From: an uncultured Desulfobacteraceae bacterium
Lineage (GTDB): Bacteria > Desulfobacterota > Desulfobacteria > Desulfobacterales > Desulfatirhabdiaceae
NCBI GenBank assembly: GCA_903953895.1
Contig: CAJBLH010000090.1
Location: 1 to 47,397, forward strand
DNA length: 47,397 bases
Direction of reading: 5' to 3'
The notes beneath the pieces are model-generated. The model searched no databases. It saw nothing but the letters and a program-made list of their open reading frames with translations, and was not told the origin of the DNA. How positions within the stretch are numbered: the first letter of the stretch is position 1; each line of letters opens with the position of its first letter. The position numbers and the translations under genes are program-made. Below, piece by piece: positions 1 to 8,092 of the stretch.

Positions 1-1
1 G

Positions 2-259
2 TTGCAGCAGGATCGAGAAGAGCAGAAGCAAAAGTGGAACGACCTGCAAGTGACGTTGCAGCAGGATCGAGAAGAGCAGAAGCAAAAGTGGAACGACCTG
101 CAAGTGACGTTGCAGCAGGATCGAGAAGAGCAGAAGCAAAAGTGGAACGACCTGCAAGTGACGTTGCAGCAGGACCGAGAAGAGCAGAGGCAAAAGTGGG
201 ACGACCTGCATGTGACGTTACGGCAGGACCGAGAAGAGCAAAGACAGAAATGGGATGCC
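2..259 (+). repeat. 54-bp tandem coding repeats
   Basis: Units start at 2, 56, 110, 164 and 218. The first three are essentially identical at the DNA level, the fourth carries a few substitutions and the fifth is degenerate and shortened. Each full unit encodes 18 residues in frame, so copy-number change would lengthen or shorten the coiled coil without shifting the frame. The array probably continues upstream of the window. Confidence 0.9.
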
Positions 260-712
260 AACCAGAAGGTTATCAGCGAAATGCTGACGGATATCCGAGC
301 GTTGTTCAGGAAACACGATACGACTATCGGTGCGTTGGGGGCACGATGGGGTCTGCATACAGAACAGGCGTTTCGCAACGCATTGAAAGGCATTCTGGAA
401 AGATTTTCCGGCGTGGAAGTCCTGAACATTACGGAATATGATGACACCGGTATGGTTTTCGGCAGGCCGGATCAAATCGAACTGGATGTGATCATAAAAA
501 ACGGTGTATTGATCATTGCCGAGATCAAGTCTTCAATGAGTAAATCCGAGATGTACACGTTTGAAAGAAAAGTTCGCTTTTATGAAGAACGTCATCAACG
601 TAAGGCTTCCGAAATGATTGTCATTTCGCCGATGGTGTCTCCCAATGCCATACCGATTGCGGAAAAACTGGGAATCAGGATTTATAGTTCTGCAGAGGAT
701 GTACAGTTGTGA
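2..712 (+). CDS. DUF3782 / PD-(D/E)XK nuclease-like protein with N-terminal 18-residue repeats (5' end outside window)
   Basis: The reading frame is open from the first base, so the true start lies upstream; a TTG at base 2 is only one of several repeated codons. The N-terminal part is a run of 18-residue repeats of the type LQQDREEQKQKWNDLQVT, strongly charged and probably a helical coiled coil. The C-terminal part, roughly residues 90-236, resembles the DUF3782 family: a helical segment with ALGARWGLHTEQAFRNAL, then a PD-(D/E)XK-like core with ELDVIIKNG followed by IIAEIKSS, which supplies the expected D...ExK acidic/lysine set. Members are often annotated as nuclease-fold proteins of unknown role. 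No partner gene is visible within the window. Whether it cuts DNA cannot be told from sequence. Confidence 0.75.
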   Translation: MQQDREEQKQKWNDLQVTLQQDREEQKQKWNDLQVTLQQDREEQKQKWNDLQVTLQQDREEQRQKWDDLHVTLRQDREEQRQKWDANQKVISEMLTDIRALFRKHDTTIGALGARWGLHTEQAFRNALKGILERFSGVEVLNITEYDDTGMVFGRPDQIELDVIIKNGVLIIAEIKSSMSKSEMYTFERKVRFYEERHQRKASEMIVISPMVSPNAIPIAEKLGIRIYSSAEDVQL

Positions 713-992
713 AAATCGACTGTTTACCAGCTTGCTGTCAAGATAAATTATGAAAAGGCAACAGGCTTTCCGCGTCTTCATGCCGACCCATACGGGGAAA
801 AATAAATGTATGATGGAATGGGGGATTGGCTCTTACGAGAGCTAAGGGGGTTCATACAAGCCATGGCTGAAGGGGGCGAGAATGCTCAAAATCGCTGATC
901 ATAGAACATTAAGTTATATGTTTAAAAAAATACATTTCCTTGTTTGTTCAGATTGAACCGGGAGCGTTGTAGGCAGCTCGTGTGAATAGGAA
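713..992. other. 280-bp intergenic stretch, nothing firm
   Basis: There is no convincing promoter, terminator or RNA gene. A 30-codon frame at 806-898 starts behind a purine-rich stretch, but it has no recognisable product and was not annotated as a gene. Confidence 0.5.
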
Positions 993-2225
993 ATGGGTAC
1001 TACGATGGCTTTCCGGAAACCTGATATGAAAGAAAAATCGAGCTGCTTATGGAAATGTCAGAGACGGGGCGCCCTGCGTGTATTACATGTCGGGAAATTT
1101 TATCCACCTGCTGCCGGCGGCATCGAAAACTTTTTGGGCGATCTGTTGCCTGCGTTGAACAGAAAGGATGTATCGGCGGCAGCCCTGGTTCATGAGATAC
1201 GCCAGAAGCAGGAACCGCCGGATAGTGGCGAAACAATCGTTTTTCGCGTTCCCTGCTATGGCACACTTTTGTATGCGCCTATCAGCCCGGCGTTTCCTTT
1301 TGCCATGAAAAGAGCCATTCAGGCTTTCCAGCCTGATATCCTTCATTTTCATGTTCCAAACACTTCTGCATTCTGGGCGCTCCTCCTGTCCATTGCCGGT
1401 ACTGTGCCATGGGTCGTACACTGGCATGCAGATGTCATTCCTTCCGTAATCGATCGAAGAATGGCGCTGGCCTACCAATTCTACCGCCCCATTGAAAAAC
1501 TGTTTCTGCGGCGAGCTCATTCCATTATCGCTACATCGCAATCCTATCTGGATACCAGCAATGTGCTTGTGGAGTTTAAGGATAAATGTCATATCATCCC
1601 CCTGGGGCTGGACGCGGACCGCCTGAAAAAGCCGGATGACAACAGGCTGGCCTGGGCTGAAAGCGTATGGGGCCGACCCGATGGAAGAATCCTGGTTATA
1701 GGACGCCTGACGTACTATAAAGGACACGACGTCATGCTGGATGCTGCGGCATTCTTACCGAATGCGCGGATTCTGATTGTCGGCAACGGTGAGCGCGAAT
1801 CCAGCCTGCAAAAACAGATTCAAAGCCTTGACTTGTCCGGTAACGTTTCGTTGCTGGGGGCACTGCCGGAACTGGAGCTGCATGCCCTCATAATGACCTG
1901 CGACTGTCTGTGCCTGCCATCCGTTGAGCGGACCGAAGCTTTCGGAATGGTGCTTCTGGAAGCGATGCGGTATGGAAAACCAGTGGTTGCCAGCAATATC
2001 GCCGGTTCCGGTATCGGATGGGTGGTCAAAGACGGTGTTACGGGGTTTCTGGCGCCGCCAGGAGATCCGGTGCTGCTGGCAGGGTTGTTGAGAACACTTT
2101 TCGATCAACCGGAGCTAAAATTGCAAATGGGACGATCTGCTCTGGAGCGGTTTCTGAATGTCTTTCAAATCGATCATGTTGCGCAGGATATTATTTTGTT
2201 ATATTATAGACTTTCAGAAAAATAA
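993..2225 (+). CDS. Glycosyltransferase family 4 (GT-B fold)
   Basis: This is a 410-residue cytoplasmic GT4 enzyme that transfers sugar from an activated nucleotide donor; acceptor and sugar are unknown. The N-terminal lobe has the acceptor-side motif VGKFYPPAAGGIENF and the C-terminal lobe has VIGRLTYYKGHDVM and the canonical E-x7-E donor motif in EAFGMVLLEAM. ATG 993 gives a charged 30-residue lead before the fold starts; ATG 1005 is a fair alternative, with AGGA about 11 bases upstream. The last residues (YRLSEK) and the TAA stop lie inside the palindromic element starting at 2205, so the element has set the present C terminus. It sits upstream of sugar-nucleotide and dolichol-type synthase genes, consistent with surface glycan assembly. 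Confidence 0.85.
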   Translation: MGTTMAFRKPDMKEKSSCLWKCQRRGALRVLHVGKFYPPAAGGIENFLGDLLPALNRKDVSAAALVHEIRQKQEPPDSGETIVFRVPCYGTLLYAPISPAFPFAMKRAIQAFQPDILHFHVPNTSAFWALLLSIAGTVPWVVHWHADVIPSVIDRRMALAYQFYRPIEKLFLRRAHSIIATSQSYLDTSNVLVEFKDKCHIIPLGLDADRLKKPDDNRLAWAESVWGRPDGRILVIGRLTYYKGHDVMLDAAAFLPNARILIVGNGERESSLQKQIQSLDLSGNVSLLGALPELELHALIMTCDCLCLPSVERTEAFGMVLLEAMRYGKPVVASNIAGSGIGWVVKDGVTGFLAPPGDPVLLAGLLRTLFDQPELKLQMGRSALERFLNVFQIDHVAQDIILLYYRLSEK

Positions 2226-2311
2226 TTTCGCTGCGTTATCGGTCGGGAATGGCCGAAAAAGGCCTATTCCCTCCCTGCTGCCTTGCGAAATGAATTTTCT
2301 GAAAGTCTATA
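2205..2311. repeat. Palindromic MITE-like element, copy 1 (complete)
   Basis: This 107-bp element has perfect 17-bp terminal inverted repeats (TATAGACTTTCAGAAAA and its complement). The interior is also self-complementary (TTTCGC/GCGAAA, GGGAAT/ATTCCC, GGCC-loop-GGCC), so the whole unit can fold into one long imperfect hairpin. It begins inside the last codons of the upstream glycosyltransferase. The reverse complement of the same sequence recurs near 18247, with diverged relatives near 25298 and 43215 and a solo end near 4947. Confidence 0.9.
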
Positions 2312-2374
2312 TAAGATGTGGTGGAAACATTGAATTCAGCAATCGGATATGGATTGCAATCAGGTGAAAAATGA

Positions 2375-3082
2375 ATGGATAATAAACTGGCGGTTCTGAT
2401 CCCTGCATTAAATGAAGAAAAAAACATTCGGGAAGTGATTCAGGGGGTTAAAAAAGCCATCACCGCTGAAGTCGTGGTGATCGATGACGCCAGTTCAGAT
2501 TCGACGGCGACCGTTGCGCGGCAGGAAGGCGCCAAAGTCCTGCCGCTTTTGCTCCGTCAGGGGGCGTGGGGGGCCACGCGCACCGGAATCCGTTATGCCA
2601 AAAGGCGTTTATATGAAATCGCCGTTACCATGGATGCCGACGGGCAGCACCTGCCCGACTGCATTGCAGCGCTCATCGCCCCGATTCTGTCGAACCAGGC
2701 TGATGTCGTCATCGGCTCCTGCACGGAACGCGGCAGTACTCCCAGGAAATTGTCATGGCTGTTTTTTCGAAAGATTACCGGGCTCAATGTCCGGGATTTG
2801 ACATCCGGATTTCGCGCCTACAATGCAGCCGCAGTGGCGATGCTGATGACAGCCGACACCGCACTTCTGGATTACCAGGACGTGGGGGTGCTGCTGGCGC
2901 TCAATAAAGCCGGGTTCCGCATTCTGGAAGTGCCGGTCCGGATGTGTCCCCGATCGACCGGTCATTCACGGGTGTTTTCTTCCTGGTGGGATGTGTTTCG
3001 GTATCTGTTGATCACACTCATATTATGCCTTTCCAAAGTGGATATGCAGGCGGTATCCAGACCGCGAACCGTGACTGGGTAA
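2375..3082 (+). CDS. DPM1-like GT2 glycosyltransferase (polyprenyl-phosphate sugar synthase type)
   Basis: This 235-residue GT-A enzyme resembles dolichol/undecaprenyl-phosphate mannose or glucose synthases, which move a sugar from GDP- or UDP-sugar to a polyprenyl phosphate at the cytoplasmic membrane face. Visible motifs are the nucleotide-binding start LIPALNEEKNI, VVVIDDASSDST, the metal-binding MDADGQH and the late GFRAYN segment; the C-terminal end is hydrophobic. ATG 2375 is preceded by AGGTGA seven bases upstream. A DUF2304 gene follows four bases after the stop, a very common pairing. If it makes lipid-linked mannose, it would supply the donor that PMT-type membrane mannosyltransferases such as the one at 25390 need; that link is inference. 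Confidence 0.85.
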   Translation: MDNKLAVLIPALNEEKNIREVIQGVKKAITAEVVVIDDASSDSTATVARQEGAKVLPLLLRQGAWGATRTGIRYAKRRLYEIAVTMDADGQHLPDCIAALIAPILSNQADVVIGSCTERGSTPRKLSWLFFRKITGLNVRDLTSGFRAYNAAAVAMLMTADTALLDYQDVGVLLALNKAGFRILEVPVRMCPRSTGHSRVFSSWWDVFRYLLITLILCLSKVDMQAVSRPRTVTG

Positions 3083-3086
3083 CCCG

Positions 3087-3479
3087 ATGATTCCAGCGTC
3101 TCAACTGACATCCCTCGGAATCGGAATCGGGATAGCGGTTTCCATTCTTGTTCTGGTTCGAAAAAATCATTTGATGGTCAGCCATGCCGTCTGGTGGTTG
3201 ACGGTGGCTGCCGCAAGCATGGCGTTCGGAGCCTATCCGCAATTGATCGATCGGATCGGGTCGGTGCTGGGGATTCACTATCCGCCAACGCTGCTGATTG
3301 TCATCGGAATGGGATTTATCCTGATCAAAATGCTGACCATAGACCTGAAGCGCTCCGAACAGGAACGTCAAATCCGCGCACTCACGCAGCGGATGGCTGT
3401 TCTGGAAAGTGAACTGTATGATGTTGGCCTTTCTCGACAGGATTCTACGGCGGGATCGATCAGCGATTCTATACCGTAG
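3087..3479 (+). CDS. DUF2304 family membrane protein
   Basis: A small 130-residue membrane protein with three hydrophobic segments: SLGIGIGIAVSILVLV near the N terminus, VWWLTVAAASMAFGAY, and TLLIVIGMGFILIKML. A charged amphipathic tail with heptad-like leucines (EQERQIRALTQRMAVLE) follows. Layout and position just after a DPM1-like GT2 match DUF2304, a family of unknown biochemical role that may anchor or regulate the glycosyltransferase. It is separated from the GT2 by only a few bases and is probably co-translated. Confidence 0.8.
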   Translation: MIPASQLTSLGIGIGIAVSILVLVRKNHLMVSHAVWWLTVAAASMAFGAYPQLIDRIGSVLGIHYPPTLLIVIGMGFILIKMLTIDLKRSEQERQIRALTQRMAVLESELYDVGLSRQDSTAGSISDSIP

Positions 3480-3544
3480 TTAAAACGATTTATTACCCCT
3501 ATCCCTCGGCTGCTGGATTTTCTGTAGCCGACCCAACGGAGCGA

Positions 3545-4936
3545 ATGTCCATCATGAAATCTCTTTTCAACCAGAACATCCTGTGTATCGGCGCCGGCTA
3601 TGTGGGCGGGCCGACAATGGCGATGATCGCCCATAAATGTCCCCAGTATCGGGTGACCATCGTTGATATCAATCCCGAACGGATTGCTCAGTGGAAATCG
3701 GATCGATTGCCGATTTTCGAGCCGGGCCTCGATGAGATTGTCCGGGCTGTTCATGGCAGGAATCTGTTCTTCAGTACGGATATCGAAAAGGGGATCCGGG
3801 AAGCGGATATCATTTTTGTCAGTGTCAATACACCGACCAAAACCTTCGGTGTCGGGGCCGGCATGGCGGCAGACCTGCAGTACTGGGAAAAAACCGCCCG
3901 CCAGATTCTGGAATCTGCAACAACCGACAAGATTGTCGTGGAAAAGAGCACCCTTCCGGTTCGTACTGCTCAGGCCATGGAGCGGATTCTGTTTTCAACG
4001 CACAGCGGGGTTCGCTTTGAAGTGCTTTCCAATCCCGAGTTTCTGGCGGAAGGAACGGCTATCCAGGATCTGGAAAATCCGGACCGGGTGCTGATCGGCT
4101 CCCGGCAGACGGAAAGCGGTCTGAAGGCCGGCAGTGCGCTGGCCGAGATATACGCCAACTGGGTTCCGCGCGATCGCATCCTGACTACCGACATCTGGAG
4201 CAGCGAACTGTCGAAGCTTGTCGCCAATGCCTTTCTGGCCCAACGGATATCCTCTATCAACGCAATTTCGGTGCTTTGCGAGAAGACCGAAGCGGATGTG
4301 ACCCAGGTGGCCAGAGCCGTCGGCATGGACAACAGAATCGGGCCTAAATTTCTGAACGCCAGCGTGGGATTCGGTGGGTCATGTTTTAAAAAAGACATTT
4401 TGAATCTGGTTTATATCTGCCAGTATTACGGATTGAATGATGTGGCCAAATACTGGAACAGTGTCATTAAAATCAATGAATATCAGAAAGCGCATTTTGT
4501 CGAAACCATGCTGAACGCCATGTTCAATACGCTTTCCGGAAAACGCATCTGTCTGTTTGGTTTTGCATTCAAGGCCGATACCGGCGATACCCGGGACAGT
4601 CCGGCGATCCAGATCGCCAAACGGCTGATCGAGGAACGGGCCGAACTGGTGATCACCGATCCCCAGGCCCTGGCCAATGCCAGAACCGACCTGAAAGGGG
4701 TGGACGGAAACGTTCAGTTTATCGAAGACCCTTACGAAGCGGCTGCCGGCAGCCATGCCATCGCCATCATGACGGAATGGCGTCAATTCCGGGAACTGGA
4801 TTATGAAAGGATTTATCGTTCCATGACGCAACCGGCCTTTATTTTTGACGGCAGAAATGTCGTCGATCACCGAAAACTTCATCAAATGGGATTCAACGTG
4901 TATCCTATCGGCAAGCCGGCGCTGACGAATCTGTAA
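3545..4936 (+). CDS. ugd: UDP-glucose 6-dehydrogenase, eukaryote-like type
   Basis: This enzyme oxidises UDP-glucose to UDP-glucuronate with two NAD+. The 463-residue protein has the N-terminal Rossmann motif CIGAGYVGGPTMAMIAH, the segment SNPEFLAEGTAI, the catalytic-cysteine motif GFGGSCFKKD (Cys280) and the C-terminal UDP-binding domain with FAFKADTGDTRDSPA. Length and wording (VSVNTPTKT, WSSELSKLVANAFLAQRISSIN, LDYERIY, PAFIFDGRNV) follow animal/plant UGDH far more closely than the shorter typical bacterial Ugd. GGAG lies just before ATG 3545; ATG 3554 is an alternative with better spacing. The next gene converts its product to UDP-xylose, making a two-step pathway. Confidence 0.93.
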   Translation: MSIMKSLFNQNILCIGAGYVGGPTMAMIAHKCPQYRVTIVDINPERIAQWKSDRLPIFEPGLDEIVRAVHGRNLFFSTDIEKGIREADIIFVSVNTPTKTFGVGAGMAADLQYWEKTARQILESATTDKIVVEKSTLPVRTAQAMERILFSTHSGVRFEVLSNPEFLAEGTAIQDLENPDRVLIGSRQTESGLKAGSALAEIYANWVPRDRILTTDIWSSELSKLVANAFLAQRISSINAISVLCEKTEADVTQVARAVGMDNRIGPKFLNASVGFGGSCFKKDILNLVYICQYYGLNDVAKYWNSVIKINEYQKAHFVETMLNAMFNTLSGKRICLFGFAFKADTGDTRDSPAIQIAKRLIEERAELVITDPQALANARTDLKGVDGNVQFIEDPYEAAAGSHAIAIMTEWRQFRELDYERIYRSMTQPAFIFDGRNVVDHRKLHQMGFNVYPIGKPALTNL

Positions 4937-4946
4937 GCTGTTGTCC

Positions 4947-4963
4947 ATAGACTTTCAGAAAAT
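4947..4963 (+). repeat. Solo end of the palindromic element
   Basis: ATAGACTTTCAGAAAAT matches one terminal repeat of the element at 2205. No matching second arm follows, only AT-rich sequence, so this is a truncated remnant lying directly between the ugd stop and the next start. Confidence 0.7.
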
Positions 4964-5013
4964 ACATTATAAATTATATGTTTTTGAGTGGCTTTCATTG
5001 GGGAGTCAGGTAT

Positions 5014-5967
5014 ATGAATTTGCATCAGAGAAAACGTGTATTGGTAACGGGCGGGGCCGGGTTTTTGGGGTCTCACCTGTGTGACCGGCTGGTTGCGGAG
5101 GGGAGCGAAGTCCTGTGCCTGGATAATTTCTATACAGGCGCCCGAGTCAATATTTCTCACCTGCTGGGAAAATCCAATTTCGAACTGATTCGTCATGACC
5201 TGACTCAGCCCATTTTTCTGGAAGTGGACGAAATTTATAATCTGGCCTGCCCGGCGTCTCCGATTCATTATCAGTACAACCCTGTCAAAACGGTCAAGAC
5301 CTGCATCATGGGCGCCATTCATATGCTGGGTCTGGCCAAGCGGGTGAAAGCCAAGATACTTCAGGCCTCGACCAGCGAGGTGTACGGCGATCCTGCCGTG
5401 CATCCGCAGTCTGAAACCTACTGGGGAAACGTCAATCCCATCGGGCAGCGGTCCTGTTATGATGAAGGAAAGCGCTGTGCGGAAACACTTTTTTTTGATT
5501 ACCACCGTCAGAATCGGGTTAATATCCGGGTGGTCCGCATTTTTAACACCTACGGTCCCCGCATGCACCCCAATGACGGCAGGGTGGTAAGCAATTTCAT
5601 CGTTCAGGCCCTTCTCGGGCAGGACATTACGGTATTCGGCGATGGGTCCCAGACGCGAAGTTTCTGTTATGTCGATGATCTGATAGATGGTATGGTACGA
5701 ATGATGCATGCACCGGATGAGTTTATCGGACCGGTCAATCTGGGCAATCCCGGTGAATTCACCATTCTGGAATTGGCCGAAAAAATTGTGACCCTGACAG
5801 GGTCGCGATCCAGAATCATTTTTCACCCTCTGCCTCAGGATGACCCCCTGCAGCGCAGACCCGATATATCGCTGGCCGAGAAAAAACTGGGGTGGACTCC
5901 GGCTGTGAAATTGGAACAAGGGCTGAAGCGGACCATCGCTTATTTCAAAACGCTGACTCAAGCCTGA
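5014..5967 (+). CDS. uxs: UDP-glucuronate decarboxylase (UDP-xylose synthase)
   Basis: This is a 317-residue extended short-chain dehydrogenase/reductase that decarboxylates UDP-glucuronate to UDP-xylose. It has GGAGFLGSH (residues 13-21) for NAD binding, [10 protein letters not shown], the catalytic YDEGK (Tyr149, Lys153), and the UXS signature run [19 protein letters not shown] and GDGSQTRSF. Start ATG 5014 begins the fold at the expected distance and has GGGAG upstream; an in-frame ATG at 4978 would add an unlikely hydrophobic lead. Together with ugd upstream it commits UDP-glucose to UDP-xylose, suggesting xylose or glucuronate in the glycan or glycoprotein made by this locus. Confidence 0.93.
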   Translation: MNLHQRKRVLVTGGAGFLGSHLCDRLVAEGSEVLCLDNFYTGARVNISHLLGKSNFELIRHDLTQPIFLEVDEIYNLACPASPIHYQYNPVKTVKTCIMGAIHMLGLAKRVKAKILQASTSEVYGDPAVHPQSETYWGNVNPIGQRSCYDEGKRCAETLFFDYHRQNRVNIRVVRIFNTYGPRMHPNDGRVVSNFIVQALLGQDITVFGDGSQTRSFCYVDDLIDGMVRMMHAPDEFIGPVNLGNPGEFTILELAEKIVTLTGSRSRIIFHPLPQDDPLQRRPDISLAEKKLGWTPAVKLEQGLKRTIAYFKTLTQA

Positions 5968-6035
5968 AGGCTTCAAGACGATGGCGATCCCATGCGCCTT
6001 GAACGTTTGCAACAGATAAACGTAAGGAGAAAACC

Positions 6036-6461
6036 ATGAAAAACAACCAACGCCGGAGACAGTCCGGCTTCACCTTGATCGAACTGCTGGTGGTGATTAT
6101 CATTCTGGGGCTGCTGTCCGCCCTGGTGGCGCCCAAATTTTTCGGAAAAGTGGATAAGGCCAAGCTGAAAACCGCCAAAACCCAGATTGAACTCTTTGGA
6201 TCGGCACTCGACGAATTTCGCCTGGACAATGGCCGTTATCCCACAACTTCAGAAGGTCTTGAAGCCTTACGGAGCAAGCCTGGTGCATTGACCAACTGGG
6301 ATGGTCCCTACCTGCCCAAGCAGATTCCCCTGGATCCCTGGGGGCGAAATTATGTGTACACGAGTCCCGGGGAACACGGACCTTATGATCTGATCAGTTA
6401 CGCCGCAGATGGTTCAGCAGGCGGCGACAATAACGACAGAGACATCGCAAGCTGGGAATAG
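6036..6461 (+). CDS. gspG: T2SS major pseudopilin GspG
   Basis: GspG is the main subunit of the periplasmic T2SS pseudopilus that pushes folded exoproteins through the secretin. The 141-residue protein has a short basic leader, a type IV prepilin cleavage site SG/FTLIELLVV with Glu at +5, a long hydrophobic helix, and the typical C-terminal calcium-binding region (LDPWGRNYVYTSPGEHG, then SYAADGSAGGDNNDRD). AAGGAG lies at a good distance before ATG 6036. It opens the gsp operon and its stop overlaps the GTG of gspE. The prepilin peptidase needed to mature it is not in the window. Confidence 0.96.
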   Translation: MKNNQRRRQSGFTLIELLVVIIILGLLSALVAPKFFGKVDKAKLKTAKTQIELFGSALDEFRLDNGRYPTTSEGLEALRSKPGALTNWDGPYLPKQIPLDPWGRNYVYTSPGEHGPYDLISYAADGSAGGDNNDRDIASWE

Positions 6462-8092
6462 TGCTGAATACATCTTTCGATCATATCACGCAGGCGCTTC
6501 TGAAGCAGTTCCGAAGAAAGCCTCCGGAACCGGATATTTCCGGCGCCGGCTCTGATGATCTGCCGGCGCCGGCAGCATTTCCGGAACTTGCGGAAAGCGG
6601 TTTTCCCGAAAATCCTCCGGCGTTAAATCCCTTCAAATCACACTACATGAAGCGATTCCGGTTTATTCCTCTGGATGACGCCAACGGCAGAGTTGTGGTG
6701 GCCATGGCGGACCCGTTGGATTTTATCACCCGCGAAGTCATTGAGCGCTCTTATGACAAGCCGCTTGAGATCTTTTTGTCTGCCGAAGAGACGATTTCCC
6801 AGTTTGTGTATCGCTGGTACGAAGCTGAAGTGGATATGACATCGGGCGAGCGGACCGATGATATGGATATGAGCCTGGAAGATCAACTCTGGGACAGCCC
6901 GGAACATCTGAAAGATATGGCCTCCGAGGCCCCGGTCATCCGCCTGGTGAACCATCTGATCGCAAAAGCACTGGAAGTGGGTGCATCCGATATCCATATC
7001 GAGCCCCGAAAGCTGCATGTTCAGGTCCGCTATCGGGTGGACGGGGTACTAATCGACCAGAACGCCATTGCCATCAAACTCAAGGCCGCCATCAATTCCC
7101 GGGTAAAGCTCATGGCCAAGATGGACATTGCTGAAATGCGGCTGCCGCAGGATGGCCGCATCAAATTCAAGACAGGCCGCGAGGAGATCGATATCCGGGC
7201 GTCCTCGCTGCCGACCCATTTTGGAGAAAGTCTGGTACTCAGGCTGCTTCACAAGGAAAATGTCGAACTCGACATGGATACGCTGGGATTTCCAGAGTCC
7301 ATCCGGGATAAATTCAGATCCACGATAACCCTTCCCTACGGCATGATCCTGGTGACGGGGCCGACCGGGTCCGGCAAGACCACCACGTTGTATTCCGCCT
7401 TGAATACCATCAATTCGCCGGATAAAAAAATCGTCACTGTCGAAGATCCGGTGGAATATCAGATGGACGGGGTCAATCAGGTTCAGGTGCAGCCCAATAT
7501 CGGACTGACCTTTGCTCACAGCCTGAGAACATTTCTACGCCAGGACCCGGACGTTATGCTGATCGGTGAAATCCGGGATCTGGAAACAGCCGAAATTGCC
7601 ATTCAGGCGGCCCTTACCGGCCATGTGGTGTTTTCGACCCTTCATACCAACGATGCGGCAGGGGCCATCACCCGGCTGGAAGATATGGGGGTCGAGCGAT
7701 TTTTGATTGCATCGTCTGTGGTGGCGGTTCTGGCCCAGCGTCTGGTGCGACGGGTGTGCCCGCAGTGCAAACAGACGTTTCACCTGGATGATGAACAGCG
7801 GCTGCTGCTGGCCCGCGAACTGGATCTGCCACCGGATGAAATCGCTTCGACCTATGCCCGGGGAATGGGCTGCAAGGAATGCGCAGGCTCCGGATACCGG
7901 GGGCGGCTGGGGATTTATGAGTTCTTGCAGGTGGATGAAACCATTCAGCGTGAAATTGTCCGGGGATCGGACCGCAACGATATTTTCCGGGCCGCGATGC
8001 AGAACGGCATGATTTCCCTGCGGATGGATGGCATGGATAAAGTTAAAAATGGTATTACCACCTATGAAGAAGTCCTGAGGGTCACCCGCTGA
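6461..8092 (+). CDS. gspE: T2SS ATPase GspE
   Basis: GspE is the cytoplasmic hexameric ATPase powering pseudopilus assembly. In this 543-residue protein, an N-terminal GspE/PilB domain (about residues 50-130) is followed by the RecA-like core with SDIHIEPR, Walker A GPTGSGKTT (Lys306), an Asp box (EDPVEYQMDGVNQVQV), Walker B LIGEIRDLETAEIA and the His box TGHVVFSTLHTNDA. Two CxxC pairs (CPQC and CKEC) form the usual zinc-binding insert. The GTG start at 6461 overlaps the last base of the gspG stop, indicating translational coupling. The first ~50 residues are low-complexity and Pro/Glu-rich. Confidence 0.95.
   Translation: MLNTSFDHITQALLKQFRRKPPEPDISGAGSDDLPAPAAFPELAESGFPENPPALNPFKSHYMKRFRFIPLDDANGRVVVAMADPLDFITREVIERSYDKPLEIFLSAEETISQFVYRWYEAEVDMTSGERTDDMDMSLEDQLWDSPEHLKDMASEAPVIRLVNHLIAKALEVGASDIHIEPRKLHVQVRYRVDGVLIDQNAIAIKLKAAINSRVKLMAKMDIAEMRLPQDGRIKFKTGREEIDIRASSLPTHFGESLVLRLLHKENVELDMDTLGFPESIRDKFRSTITLPYGMILVTGPTGSGKTTTLYSALNTINSPDKKIVTVEDPVEYQMDGVNQVQVQPNIGLTFAHSLRTFLRQDPDVMLIGEIRDLETAEIAIQAALTGHVVFSTLHTNDAAGAITRLEDMGVERFLIASSVVAVLAQRLVRRVCPQCKQTFHLDDEQRLLLARELDLPPDEIASTYARGMGCKECAGSGYRGRLGIYEFLQVDETIQREIVRGSDRNDIFRAAMQNGMISLRMDGMDKVKNGITTYEEVLRVTR

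Noticed and set aside
806-898. 30-codon frame between the first two genes
   Set aside because: Only a weak purine-rich stretch upstream, no similarity recognised, no coupling to neighbours.
4882-6012. Minus-strand 376-codon frame
   Set aside because: Lies antisense over the UDP-xylose synthase gene, which is intact and clearly recognised; no domain seen.
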